Assembly: GCA_046328335.1 (NCBI GenBank) | Contig: JAXLWU010000010.1 | Span: 1 to 64,000 of the forward strand | DNA: 64,000 nucleotides | Direction of reading: 5' to 3' | Source: JACCXM01 sp046328335 | Lineage (GTDB): Bacteria; Chloroflexota; Chloroflexia; Thermomicrobiales; UBA6265 | Part shown: positions 35,954-45,155 of the stretch, one piece after another | Position numbering within the stretch: the stretch's first letter is position 1 | Layout: every line of letters starts with the position of its first letter | Notes under the pieces: model-generated | Database searches by the model: none | Told to the model about the DNA's origin: nothing | Seen by the model: the letters and a program-made list of their open reading frames with translations, nothing else | Translations under genes and position numbers: made by a program

Positions 35954-37165
35954 CTACCCCTCCGCTCGACAGCGCAGACCCGCGGGGGCGCACTGGTCCG
36001 GTTCGTTGCCCGCGATGACGCTCCCGTTCCGCAGCCTCACCGTGTTCTTCTTTGTGGTCTGGGAGTAGATGCCGCCGCCGCTGTTCCCGGCATGGTTGTC
36101 GACAATCCTGCTGGTGTCGAGGACGATCTCCGACGCATCGTTCGCGATTCCACCCCCGTTCTGGGTCGCGGTGTTGTCTCGCACCGTCGTGTTCGTCAAC
36201 GAGACGTTGCCGGAAAAACTGGAGCGGGCGTTGGTGAAGATGCCCGCCCCGCTGGTGGCCCGGTTCTTTTCGACGGTGCTGTCGACCAGCGCCACCCCTC
36301 CCGAGCCAACGCGAATGCCCCCCGCGTTGCCGTTGGCGACATTGCCGCTGAATGTGGTGCCCACGATTCGCGCGAGTTCCCGCCCGCTGACGAGACCGCC
36401 CGTATTCGGCGCCCGGTTCCCCGAAACAACCGAGTTGGCGAGTTCGAGATGGGAGGAGACGGAGAGTCCGCCAGCGGAGAAATCGGCCCGGTTGTCCCGC
36501 ACCGTGCAGCGCTCCAACCGCAACGTCTTCCCGCCAGCGTAAACGAGGCCCCCGCCCCGCTGCGTACTCTGGTTGTTGGCGATCGTGGTATCCGCAATCT
36601 CGACATCGCCGTCGCGGAGGAAGATGCCGCCGCCGTCCATGGCCTGGTTGCCGGAGATGACCGAATCGCGAATCGCGACGGGTTTGGTCGATTCGCTGTA
36701 GATTCCCCCACCTTCGCCGCCGACAACGGTGTTGCCGCGCACGATGCTGTCGATGAGCGTCAGTTCGCCTTCGTTCAGGATGCCGCCGCCGCCATTGGTG
36801 CTGGCGCCGGTGCGCGAGCCGCCGCCGCCGGTGATGGTCACGCCCTCGATGGTCACCGCGATCTTGCCGCCGATGCGGATCACGGAGGCGCTGCTGGTGC
36901 CCTGGATGATCGTCTTGTCCCGGTCGACGCCCGCGAGCGTCACCTTCTTCTCCACCACCACTCCACCGGCGTAGGTGCCTTCGCCGATCGCGATGGTGTC
37001 GCCGTCCTTGGCTGCCTGGAGTGCCGCCGCAATGGTGGTGAAGTCGCAGCCAGTCGGACAGACCAGGAATGTCCTCGCCTCGGCTGTTGGGGCGAAATGC
37101 ACGTTCGCGATCGCGAGTATCGTCACGAACAGAATCTGGATCAGATGACGCCGTTGTTTCCTCAT
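35954..37165 (-). CDS. Exported parallel beta-helix (Pmp/pectate-lyase-like) protein
   Basis: 403 residues. The signal sequence (QRRHLIQILFVTILAIANVHFAPTAEA) is followed by TFLVCPTGCDFTTIAAALQAAKDGDTIAIGEGTYAGGVVVEKKVTLAGVDRDKTII, a carbohydrate-binding/pectate-lyase opening. About ten GGGI-x-(N/S) coils follow (TNGGGGILNEG, GGEGGGIYSES, MDGGGIFLRDG, NAGGIRVGSG). This is the fold of Pmp-like surface proteins; function unknown. GGAGG precedes ATG 37165. Confidence 0.78.
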   Translation of the reverse strand: MRKQRRHLIQILFVTILAIANVHFAPTAEARTFLVCPTGCDFTTIAAALQAAKDGDTIAIGEGTYAGGVVVEKKVTLAGVDRDKTIIQGTSSASVIRIGGKIAVTIEGVTITGGGGSRTGASTNGGGGILNEGELTLIDSIVRGNTVVGGEGGGIYSESTKPVAIRDSVISGNQAMDGGGIFLRDGDVEIADTTIANNQSTQRGGGLVYAGGKTLRLERCTVRDNRADFSAGGLSVSSHLELANSVVSGNRAPNTGGLVSGRELARIVGTTFSGNVANGNAGGIRVGSGGVALVDSTVEKNRATSGAGIFTNARSSFSGNVSLTNTTVRDNTATQNGGGIANDASEIVLDTSRIVDNHAGNSGGGIYSQTTKKNTVRLRNGSVIAGNEPDQCAPAGLRCRAEG

Positions 37166-37614
37166 CGCTGAATCCTCCAGATGCTGTCGACGCCGGCTGG
37201 ATTGCTCGCCCCGACCGCAATGCCAGTGGGATTATGCCCTCTTCGCGGCGCACGATGGGATCGACATCCACCGAGACGACCGGTACCACTCCCGGTCCAT
37301 TCGTGATCCTAACGGACAGATGTCGCCGCAACCCCGGTAGAACCTACGGGGTTCCGGGTCACCCTAGTGTCAGCCAGGTGTCCGGCCTGTCCGCAAGAGG
37401 TCGCCCGTCCGGGCTGGCGGCGCGGCTCGTGCGTTTGGGCCGGGTTTCGCGTCCGGCCGGAGTGCGGCCTGGGTGACGCACCGTCAGCGGGCGAATCGCC
37501 CGCCGGGTCTCCGACCCTAAACTGATCCGGAACCGGGCTACGGCTGCTGGCGGCGATCTCGCGTTCGTGAGCCCTGGGGGATGACGCGGCGGATCGGCAG
37601 GGGAGGCGCTCAGG
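37166..37614. other. Intergenic region
   Basis: About 450 bases between divergent genes. No gene was found. Weak inverted repeats near 37335-37360 (GGTAGAACCTACGGGGTTCC) are the only structure noticed. Promoters for the beta-helix gene and the ArsB-type permease are expected here. Confidence 0.4.
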
Positions 37615-38856
37615 GTGCAGTGGTTGGTGGTCGGCGTCACGTTGCTGACCCTCGGCGCCATCGTCGCCCGCCCGCGCGGACTCGGCGAGGCGTGGGCCGC
37701 GGCGACTGGCGGCGCGGCGATGCTCCTCCTCGGCGCCGTTGTCCCGGCCGATCTGCTGGCGATCGGCCGCGAGACGAGCGATGTGCTGCTCTTCCTGCTG
37801 GGGATGATGGTTCTCACCTGGCTGGTGGAACAGGCCGGTGTCTTCGACTGGCTCGCCGATCGCGTCGCGGCGCTTGCCGGCGGCTCGGGACCGCGCCTCT
37901 TCGCGCTCGTCTTTGCCCTGGCAGCCGTCGTGACCGCGCTCCTTTCGCTCGACGTCACGGTGCTCATCCTGACGCCGATCGTCTACGCGCTAACCACTCG
38001 CCGCCGCCTCGATGCGCTTCCGTTCATGTTCGCCTGCACCTTCGTCGCGAACACCGGCTCGCTGATCCTGCCCATCAGCAATCTCACCAACCTGCTCGTC
38101 TACAGTGGATTGCGGCTTGATTTCGGCGCCTTCGCGGCCCGGATGTGGCTGCCCAACCTCGTTGCGCTGCTCGTGAACTTCGCCGTCTTCCGCTGGCTCT
38201 TTCGCGGGAGCCTGCCCGCCCGTTTTGCGGCAGCGACGGACGATCTGCCACTGGTCGATTGGTGGTTCCGCTCCGCGGCGCTGATCCTGGCGGCGACCCT
38301 GATGGTCCTGCTCGTGGCCGGTCTCGTCCATTCGTCCCTGGCCTGGCCGGCGCTGGCGGGCGGCGGTCTGCTCCTGCTGATCGGTCTGCTGGGACGGCGC
38401 GTCGGCTTCGGCGCAACGGCGCGCTCCGTTTCCTGGCCGCTCTTCGTGTTCGTCATCGGCATGTTCATCCTGGTGCGCGGCTTCGAGCACTTCTGGCTGG
38501 AGCAACTCGCCTTTCACCTGCCGACATCGCCGCTCCCGGCGTTGCTGCTGGCGGTCGGCGCCAACGCGATCGGCAGCAACATCGTCAACAACGTGCCGAT
38601 GACCCTCCTCTCGCTGCCGTTCATCGCCCATGCCGGAGCGGGGGTGCAGGAGCCGCTCGCCTACGGCACCCTCGTCGGCACCAATATCGGACCGACCTTG
38701 ACGACCTACGGTTCGTTGGCGACGATGCTCTGGCTGACGCTGATCCGCAAGCGCGGGCTCGATGTCACAACCGGCGCCTACCTGCGCGTGGCGCTGGTGA
38801 CCACCCCGATCGTGCTCGTGGCGACGACGTTGACGCTGTGGGTGATGCTGCGATGA
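37615..38856 (+). CDS. ArsB/SLC13-type anion permease
   Basis: 413 residues with about 11-12 helices. LLFLLGMMVLTWLVEQAGVFDWLADRVAALAGG, ALLSLDVTVLILTPIVYAL, FACTFVANTGSLILPISNLTNLLV and ANAIGSNIVNNVPMTLLSLPF are the paired SLNxxT-type motifs of the ArsB/CitM superfamily. The transported ion could be arsenite or a carboxylate; no arsenic genes lie nearby, so arsenite efflux is only one possibility. GTG 37615 has GGGGAGG upstream. The stop overlaps the Usp start (ATGA). Confidence 0.8.
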   Translation: MQWLVVGVTLLTLGAIVARPRGLGEAWAAATGGAAMLLLGAVVPADLLAIGRETSDVLLFLLGMMVLTWLVEQAGVFDWLADRVAALAGGSGPRLFALVFALAAVVTALLSLDVTVLILTPIVYALTTRRRLDALPFMFACTFVANTGSLILPISNLTNLLVYSGLRLDFGAFAARMWLPNLVALLVNFAVFRWLFRGSLPARFAAATDDLPLVDWWFRSAALILAATLMVLLVAGLVHSSLAWPALAGGGLLLLIGLLGRRVGFGATARSVSWPLFVFVIGMFILVRGFEHFWLEQLAFHLPTSPLPALLLAVGANAIGSNIVNNVPMTLLSLPFIAHAGAGVQEPLAYGTLVGTNIGPTLTTYGSLATMLWLTLIRKRGLDVTTGAYLRVALVTTPIVLVATTLTLWVMLR

Positions 38857-39353
38857 CGACCGCTGCCCTGATCTGTCTCGATGGCTATCGTGTCGACTCC
38901 GTGCTCGATGCCGCGGCGGCAACGCTCAACCCCGCGCTGGCCTGGGTGCTCTTCTTCGTCTCTGATACGCGCCCCACGGAAGAGGTGGAGCACGCGCTGC
39001 AGCGGCTGCCCGGGCGCGATTCCGGCCGCCACCGCGCTGAGGCGCGTATCCGCCATGTCGTGAAGTGGAGCGAGGAGGATGTTCGCGCCGCCGTCACCGC
39101 CTGGTTGAACGCGGCGGACTATCCCGCCGAGTTGGTGGTGCGCCGTGGCCGGCCGGAGCAGGAGATCCTGCGTCTCGCCGAGGAGCGTTCCGTCTCCCTG
39201 ATCGCGCTCGGTGGTGGCCGGGGGCTGCCGGGCCGCTATCCCGGGCCGGGACCGGCGCCGCTCAGTCCGGTCGCCCGCTACGTCGTCGACCACGCATTGT
39301 GTGATGTGCTCCTCCTCCGCCGCTACGTGGCGGAACAGGATCGCCGCGCCTGA
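38853..39353 (+). CDS. Universal stress protein (UspA-like)
   Basis: 166 residues. The Usp fold is indicated by an initial ALICLDGYRVDSVLDAAAATL, a central AELVVRRGRPEQEILRLAEERSVSLIALGGGRG, and the terminal SPVARYVVDHALCDVLLLR. The ATP-binding G-x2-G-x9-G(S/T) loop is altered (GGGRGLPGRYPGPG then PLSPVA), so nucleotide binding is uncertain. ATG 38853 overlaps the permease stop by four bases. It may therefore regulate that transporter, as cytoplasmic Usp domains do in other carriers. Confidence 0.78.
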   Translation: MTTAALICLDGYRVDSVLDAAAATLNPALAWVLFFVSDTRPTEEVEHALQRLPGRDSGRHRAEARIRHVVKWSEEDVRAAVTAWLNAADYPAELVVRRGRPEQEILRLAEERSVSLIALGGGRGLPGRYPGPGPAPLSPVARYVVDHALCDVLLLRRYVAEQDRRA

Positions 39354-39536
39354 GTTCGAGCCTGACAACCACCTCTCGCACGCGATCCGGTCCACGAACC
39401 CGATCTGGGAAATGAATCATCTCGACGCATCGAAGTTTACATTATGTTAGACTGCGCCCGGTTTGGCGCGGATGGTGGGCGGGACCGGGTGGTCACCGCG
39501 GCGTCGCGTCCCTGATCCGGAGCAGGAGTGGTGAGG

Positions 39537-40454
39537 ATGAACGAGGATCGCCTCGATGCCATCGCGCGGGCGCTCGGCGCCGCGGAGACGCGGCGGGGAC
39601 TGCTGCGCCTGGGCGCGGCACTGCCGCTGGCCGGTGGGCTGGCGACGCTGCTGGGCGAATCGGGCGAGGCCGGGCTGTATCACCGCCGCCGGGCCAGACA
39701 TCGCCGTGGGGACCAGAAGGAGAACCGCAAGGGGAAGCGCAACGGGAACGGGAAGGGCAAGGTCGGCAGCGGCGCCTGCATTGCTGCCGCCGACGACCTT
39801 CAGGGGGCGATCGACGCGGCCGCGGCGGGGAGCACCCTGACCCTTTGCGACGGCATCTTCCAGGTCAACATCAGGATCGACAAGAACCTCACCCTGGCCG
39901 GGGCGAGCACCGCCAGTACGATCCTGAACGACGCGGGCGCTCAGAGCGCGATTATCGGCATCGGACAGAACGCCCGAGTGACCATCCAGGATCTGACCGT
40001 CGCCACCAGCAGCGGCAACGGCTGGTGGGGGATCAACAACTCCGGAAAACTGCAACTCCTGCATGTCACCGTGACCGGCGGGGCGAGGCCCCTGTACGGC
40101 GGCGGCATCATCAATTCGGGCTCGCTTACCGTGGGCGACGGCACGACCGTGTTCAAGAATGGCGCCGACTACGAGGGCGGCGGCATCTACAACGACGAGG
40201 GAAACGTCACGCTGCAAAAGGGGAGTACCGTCACCGACAACGTCGCGGTCTTCGGCGGCGGCATCTACAACTACTTCGGCATTCTCCTGGTCGAGTCCGG
40301 GGCAAACATCACCAGCAACATGGCCGGTGGCAGCGATGATGGCGGCGGCATCTACAACGAGGGGGGGACGGTGACGATCATCGCCGGGGCCAACGTATCC
40401 GGCAACGATCCGAACAACTGCGGCGGCGATCCGGTCAATGGCACTTGCTCGTAG
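39537..40454 (+). CDS. Exported beta-helix protein with basic linker
   Basis: 305 residues. The leader MNEDRLDAIARALGAAETRRGLLRLGAALPLAGG shares the n-region plus RR pattern of other exported proteins here. A strongly basic linker follows (HRRRARHRRGDQKENRKGKRNGNGKGKVG, about 48-76), then a parallel beta-helix (DDLQGAIDAAAAGSTLTLCDGIFQVNIRIDKNLTLAGAS, and GGGIINSG, GGGIYNDEG, GGGIYNYFG, GGGIYNEGG coils). The basic linker may anchor it to the envelope. AGGAG at 39524-39528 supports ATG 39537. A perfect hairpin follows. Confidence 0.75.
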   Translation: MNEDRLDAIARALGAAETRRGLLRLGAALPLAGGLATLLGESGEAGLYHRRRARHRRGDQKENRKGKRNGNGKGKVGSGACIAAADDLQGAIDAAAAGSTLTLCDGIFQVNIRIDKNLTLAGASTASTILNDAGAQSAIIGIGQNARVTIQDLTVATSSGNGWWGINNSGKLQLLHVTVTGGARPLYGGGIINSGSLTVGDGTTVFKNGADYEGGGIYNDEGNVTLQKGSTVTDNVAVFGGGIYNYFGILLVESGANITSNMAGGSDDGGGIYNEGGTVTIIAGANVSGNDPNNCGGDPVNGTCS

Positions 40455-40499
40455 TCTTGCGCCACGGGAGTAGAGTCGCGTCCACGCCGGGCATGCCCG

Positions 40500-40529
40500 A
40501 GCGATCCGCGCTGTGGAGCGCGGATCGCT
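40500..40529 (+). terminator. Hairpin after the beta-helix gene
   Basis: AGCGATCCGCGCT-GTGG-AGCGCGGATCGCT, a perfect 13-base stem 46 bases after the stop codon. No U-tract. Confidence 0.6.
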
Positions 40530-40710
40530 GGGCTGCGGTCCGGGGTGGGGTGCCCCGGGGAAAAAGGGGGATGATACGGCCGGCTGGAGTGCCCGAGCCG
40601 CCGTCATTGCAGATCGCCTGGGCTGATCACCGTGCCGTACCCGAACGGTCACGGGCCGGAACCCAGGCGTCAGTGGTCTGACCGCAGGCTAGCGATCCCA
40701 TTGGGGTGAT

Positions 40711-41292
40711 GTGTCAAAAAACGATCAAGATTCGCCGGTCCGGCGCCTGACGGACGATCAGCGACGCGGTCACACCGATAACCCTGACCCCCTACCGGAC
40801 CACCCTCCCGGGAGCGAGGAGTCTCTGGTCGAACGGGGAGCGGAGTGCGAACGCGGTTTGGCACCCGTGGCGCGGGGAGTGACGCAAACGCCGGGGGTGC
40901 TCAGCGGCAACGCGGCGGAGGGAAGCGACGCGCGGTGGGGCTGGCTGCTCGGCCACTTCATGCCCGAGCCAGACGATCCCCGCGCCACCGGCGACGTCGA
41001 AGTGAAATGGGCGGTCTACGACGGTGGCGAGGCGCGCACCGCCTGGGGCGTCAACGCTAAAGCACGCACCCTCGCCGTGCTGGTGCGTGGCCGCTTCCTG
41101 CTGCGCTTCCCGCAGCGAGACGTGGTGCTGACCCACGAAGGCGACTACGTCCTCTGGGAGCCGGGCGTGCCGCACCTCTGGCGCGCCGAATCGGCGGCGG
41201 TGGTGATCACCGTGCGCTGGCCATCCCTCCCGGGCGACAGCCGCACGCTCGATGACGACACCGGCGCCTGGAATCACCCCGAAGCCGAATGA
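40711..41292 (+). CDS. Cupin-like protein
   Basis: 193 residues. The N-terminal half is poorly ordered. Residues about 73-175 (ARWGWLLGHFMPEPDDPRATGDVEVKWAVYDGGEARTAWGVNAKARTLAVLVRGRFLLRFPQRDVVLTHEGDYVLWEPGVPHLWRAESAAVVITVRWPS) follow the cupin order: G(x)5HxH-like start, E/G turns and a PGVPHLW second motif. The second-motif His is present, while the first motif lacks the usual His pair. It may bind a small molecule without chemistry. Start GTG 40711 is uncertain. Confidence 0.6.
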   Translation: MSKNDQDSPVRRLTDDQRRGHTDNPDPLPDHPPGSEESLVERGAECERGLAPVARGVTQTPGVLSGNAAEGSDARWGWLLGHFMPEPDDPRATGDVEVKWAVYDGGEARTAWGVNAKARTLAVLVRGRFLLRFPQRDVVLTHEGDYVLWEPGVPHLWRAESAAVVITVRWPSLPGDSRTLDDDTGAWNHPEAE

Positions 41293-41611
41293 CACATTCC
41301 ATGTTCACCCTGGACCATGCCGCCGCGAACCTCTCTCCCGCCTCGACGGCTCACGGGGGGAGATATGGCGGATTCGGGGCGTTCGCCCTGGCACAAACGG
41401 ACGCCAAGACCGCCAGAAGCCCCTCTTCCGCCGAGCGGGAGACTCCTCCCTCCGGGGCGGGAGGCTCGGGAGGGGGCCAGGGTTGGGGTGAGGGCACGCG
41501 CGGCGGGACCGCGACAGATCGTTGGGGCGCGGGGCACGGCATGCCGTGCCCCTGCCGCACCAACCCCGGACGGCGCGGTGTCGACATCGCCCGCGCCGGA
41601 CCTCGGTGTCC
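41293..41611. repeat. Intergenic family C repeat, copy 8
   Basis: No gene. Palindromic blocks at about 41427-41505: CCCCTCTTCCGCCGAGCGGGAG, CTCCTCCCTCCGGGGCGGGAGG, then GGGCCAGGGTTGGGGTGAGGGC. They lie between convergent genes. Confidence 0.5.
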
Positions 41612-42508
41612 CTATGACTTGAGCGCGCCGGCGGTAATCCCCTCGATGAAGCGCTTCTGCAGGATCAGATAGAGGGCCACGATCGGGATCATGGCGATGG
41701 TGGCGCCCGCGGCGATCAGTCCGCGGTCGGCGACGAAGCGGCCGAAAAAGAACATCGTGCCGAGCGAGATCGGGCGCAATTCGTCGCGCTGGACGAAGAT
41801 CAATGGCATCGCGAATTCGTTCCAGGCCCACATGAACTGGAAGATGATCAGGGTGGCGAGACCGGGCCAGGAAAGAGGCAGCATCACCTCGCGGAAGACC
41901 TGCCACTCGTTGGCGCCGTCGGTGCGGGCGGCGTCGCCCAACTCCGGTGGCAAGCCCCGGAAAAACCCCCGCATCAGAAAAATGCCGAAGGGGAGCCGCA
42001 GCGCGATCCCCGGCACAATGAACGCCCAATACGTTTCCAGCATCCGCACATCCCGCAGCAGGTAGTAGAGCGGGATCATCACCGACTGGAAGGGAACCAT
42101 CAGCCCGAGCAGGAAGAGGACGAAGATCGCGTTGCGGCCGGGCAGGGGCAGCATTGCCAGGGCATAACCAGCGGTGCAGGCGAAGAGCGCGACGCCCGCG
42201 ATCGTGGCGATGCTGTAGATGAGACTGTTCAGCAGGTAGTCGGAAAAGTGCCCGACCGTCCAGGCCTTCACCAGATTGTTCACATTGAGCGACGTCGGCG
42301 GGCTGAAAGGATCGGCGGAAATCTCACGGGAGGTCTTCATCGCCGCGAACCAGATCCAGACGAACGGCATCAGAAAGAGGAGAAAGAACGCGATCAGGAT
42401 CACGTAGGTGACCACGGTGCCGCCGAAGCGCTGGAACCATGGCCGCTTGATGGTGACCGCGGTATCCAGATTGGAGGCGGCCCCAATGGCGGAAGCGGAA
42501 GCGGTCAC
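41612..42508 (-). CDS. Carbohydrate ABC transporter permease (MalG/LacG type)
   Basis: 298 residues, six helices. LLFLMPFVWIWFAAMKTSREISADPFSPPTSLNVNNLVKAW is the MalG-type N-terminus, and the EAA loop reads ELGDAARTDGANEWQVFREVMLPLSWPGLATLIIFQFMWAWNEFAMPL. It is the second permease of a sugar importer. GTG 42508 follows the partner's stop by four bases, with AGGAGG inside that partner's end, so translation is coupled. No ATPase gene is present in the operon. Confidence 0.88.
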   Translation of the reverse strand: MTASASAIGAASNLDTAVTIKRPWFQRFGGTVVTYVILIAFFLLFLMPFVWIWFAAMKTSREISADPFSPPTSLNVNNLVKAWTVGHFSDYLLNSLIYSIATIAGVALFACTAGYALAMLPLPGRNAIFVLFLLGLMVPFQSVMIPLYYLLRDVRMLETYWAFIVPGIALRLPFGIFLMRGFFRGLPPELGDAARTDGANEWQVFREVMLPLSWPGLATLIIFQFMWAWNEFAMPLIFVQRDELRPISLGTMFFFGRFVADRGLIAAGATIAMIPIVALYLILQKRFIEGITAGALKS

Positions 42509-42512
42509 GGCC

Positions 42513-43445
42513 TCAATCCTCCTGGCGCTCGCGCAGCCGGATGAAGACGACCGACGCCACCAGGGAGATGAAGGTCATTACCAGCGAAATCGCCGAGGCG
42601 TAGGCCACCTTGTTCTGGGTGAACGCTTCCTTGTAGGTGAGAGTGGCAATCACCTCGGTGGCGTTGGCGGGGCCGCCCTGGGTCATCACCCAGACGATAT
42701 CGAACACATTGAAGCCGCCGATCAGCAGGAGCGCGGTCACCACGTTGATCAAGTTGCTCATCTGCGGCACGGTGACGTCACGAAAGCGATGCCAACTGTT
42801 GGCCCCGTCGATGGTGGCGGCCTCCAGCAGATCCTTGTTGACGTTCTGCAGACCGGCGAGAAAGACGACAAAGACGAACCCGATCGTCGCCCAGATCGCG
42901 GCGGTGAGCACGGCGAAGAGCGCGATGTCGGGATCGCCCAGCCAGCCGCGGGAGACATCTTCCAATCCAACCGCATCGAGCATCTTGTTGAGGTTGCCAA
43001 AGAGGGGGTTGTAAATCCAGGTCCAGATGATGCCGATGACCACCGCGGAGAGTACCTGCGGCATGAAGAACATCGTGCGGAAAATGGTGAACCCCGGCGG
43101 ACGGCGCCAGAGCAGCAAGGCCAGCAGGAAACCGATGGCGAGCGGCGTGATCGTCCCGACAATGACCCAGATCACGTTGTGCCGCAGGCTGAGCCAGAGC
43201 ATCGGGTCCTGGACCAATTCCCGCCAGTTGGCGAGACCGACCCAGTTCTTGACCGGCCGCACGCCGTTCCAATCGGTGAACGAAAAATAGATCGAGCGCA
43301 GGAACGGATAGATCATGAAGATGGAGTAGAGGAGGAGAGCGGGCAGCACGAAAAAGATCGCCGCGCGATACCGGTTCCACCAGCGGCGCGTGGGCGAAAG
43401 CCCGGTATATGGCAATGACCCGATCGTCGGTGGCGATGCGTTCAT
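42513..43445 (-). CDS. Carbohydrate ABC transporter permease (MalF/UgpA type)
   Basis: 310 residues. NRYRAAIFFVLPALLLYSIFMIYPFLRSIYFSFTDWNGVRPVKNWVGLANW is the canonical MalF/LacF N-terminus. The EAA loop (LQNVNKDLLEAATIDGANSWHRFRDVTVPQMSNLINVVTALLLIGGF) contacts the ATPase. ATG 43445 is used; an in-frame TTG lies two codons upstream. It sits between the binding-protein gene and the MalG-type permease, all on the minus strand. Confidence 0.88.
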   Translation of the reverse strand: MNASPPTIGSLPYTGLSPTRRWWNRYRAAIFFVLPALLLYSIFMIYPFLRSIYFSFTDWNGVRPVKNWVGLANWRELVQDPMLWLSLRHNVIWVIVGTITPLAIGFLLALLLWRRPPGFTIFRTMFFMPQVLSAVVIGIIWTWIYNPLFGNLNKMLDAVGLEDVSRGWLGDPDIALFAVLTAAIWATIGFVFVVFLAGLQNVNKDLLEAATIDGANSWHRFRDVTVPQMSNLINVVTALLLIGGFNVFDIVWVMTQGGPANATEVIATLTYKEAFTQNKVAYASAISLVMTFISLVASVVFIRLRERQED

Positions 43446-43451
43446 GGGCAA

Positions 43452-43687
43452 TCGTTCCGGAGCAAGGATCGCGGAAGATCACTCGCTCCCGCGATCCCGA
43501 CGGTTGACTCGATCCCCGGCGAGCCCCTCTCCCTGTGCTCGGGGAGACTCCTCCCTCCAGTGGAGGGAGGCTCGGGAGGGAGGCAGGGTTTGGGGTGAGG
43601 GGTCTGCGCGGAGTTGGGGTCAGGGGAAGAGCGGGGTTGGGCCGCGGGCGCTCGTCGCCTGCATGCGGCCCTCATCCGCACTCGCGA
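43452..43687. repeat. Family C repeat, copy 9, inside the sugar-importer operon
   Basis: CCCCTCTCCCTGTGCTCGGGGAG, CTCCTCCCTCCAGTGGAGGGAGG and GGTTTGGGGTGAGGGG at about 43520-43605, a nested palindrome between the binding-protein gene and its first permease. A transcript hairpin here could reduce permease expression relative to the binding protein. Confidence 0.5.
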
Positions 43688-44990
43688 TCAGGAACCCATC
43701 CCCTCGTTCCAGGCGGCATCGAGATCGGCCGCCTGTTGCTCGGCGGTCTTGTCGCCGGCCAGCACGGCCTGGAAGCCGTTCTGCATCATCTCGTTGAACG
43801 GCGGCGGCGCCAGCACGTCGACGTTGTAGCCGAATGGCACGTTCTCTTTCTGCGCGTTCTGCAGGATATCGATGACGGTGCGGTTCACCGGACCGATCTC
43901 CAAACCGGTCAGATCGACATCCACGGGCACGAAGTAGCGCGCGCCCGTCACCCACTGCTTGACGGCGTCGGGTGAGAAGAGGTAGTCGATCAGCATCGCC
44001 GCCTCATCGGGATGGGCCGTCTTGGAGGTGATGTAGTAGGCGGAGCCAACGCCGGAGACCCAGGTCGGCTTCTTCCCTTCCTCGATGATCGGGAAGGGGA
44101 CAAAGCCGATCTCGTAGTCGCCCATCGCCTCCTCGATATCGCCGACCAGCCAGGAGCCGGTGGTGTGCAGCAGCGCTTGACCGGTAAAGAAAAGAGAGTT
44201 GCCATCATCGTACTGGATGGCGTTGACGTCATCCGGGAAGCAACCGGCCGCGGGGAGATCGACGAAGAACGCCTTGATCGCCGTCACGCTCTCCGGAGTG
44301 TCCCAACTGCCTTCGTTCTCGAGCAGCTTGGCGCGCAGCGCCTCCGGTCCCATCATCTGGCTGATGGTCATCGAGTACTGGTGTAAGGCTTCCCAGCCGG
44401 GGTTGTTGGCGAAGGCGATCGGGATGTAGCCCTTTTCCTTCGCGGCGCCGCAGAAGGCGGTCAGGCTCGTCCAGCGTGGTGGGGACCGCCAATCCTTCCT
44501 TATCGAGCAGGGTCTTGTTGTAGTACATGCCGATCAGGTCGGTCTGGAGCGGCATGCCGTAGAGTACGCCGTCGATCGTCGTCCCTTCCTGCGCGGCGGG
44601 ATAGACGCGGTCGGTCCAGCCGTACTTCTTCGCGTAGTCGGTCAGCGGCAGCAGCAACTGGGCATCGACCAGGACGCCAGCGTAGCCGGGACCGGCATCG
44701 TAGAAGATGACGTCCGGTCCGGTGCCGGAGGCGATGGCGGTGTTCACCGTATCGCGCATCTGGTCGGTTTCGAACGCCTCACGCACGATCGTGATGTTCG
44801 GATTCGCGTCGGTGAAGCCCTTGTAGATCGCGTCGGCCACCGCCGATTCTTCCGGATCGGTGAACTGGTCCCAGACGCGCAGTTCGACGTTGTCCTGGGC
44901 ACGGGCCGTGCTCATCAGCGGCCCCGCGGTCAGCCCAATGAGCAGGGCTAATCCCAGAAATGCGGCAAGCCAATGACGATATCGGGGCAT
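43688..44990 (-). CDS. Sugar ABC transporter substrate-binding protein (family 1), one frameshift
   Basis: A signal peptide (MPRYRHWLAAFLGLALLIGLTAGPLMSTARAQ) is followed by a family-1 solute-binding protein: VELRVWDQFTDPEESAVADAIYKGFTDANPNITI, and TIDGVLYGMPLQTDLIGMYYNKTLLDKEGLAVPTTLDE. The frame then changes near 44463-44466, where one extra base (CC for C on the coding strand) must be removed to read ELTAFCGAAKEKGYIPIAF. The downstream frame gives MTISQMMGPEALRAKLLENEG to ADLDAAWNEGMGS. Rejoined length is about 430, normal for sugar-binding proteins. GGAGGAG precedes ATG 44990. It is the first gene of the importer operon. Confidence 0.85.
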
Positions 44991-45155
44991 GCTCCGTTGC
45001 TCCTCCACTGCTTCCGCGTTCGCCCGCCCACAGACCGGGCGGCCACCGGCCGGCGCCTATGCAATGACCGGGACCGGCATCGTAGCATGGGTAGGAATCC
45101 GTTGCTGAGTGAAATTTGTGGTGCGACGTTTGCTGGGATACAAGGCGGAGGCGGC

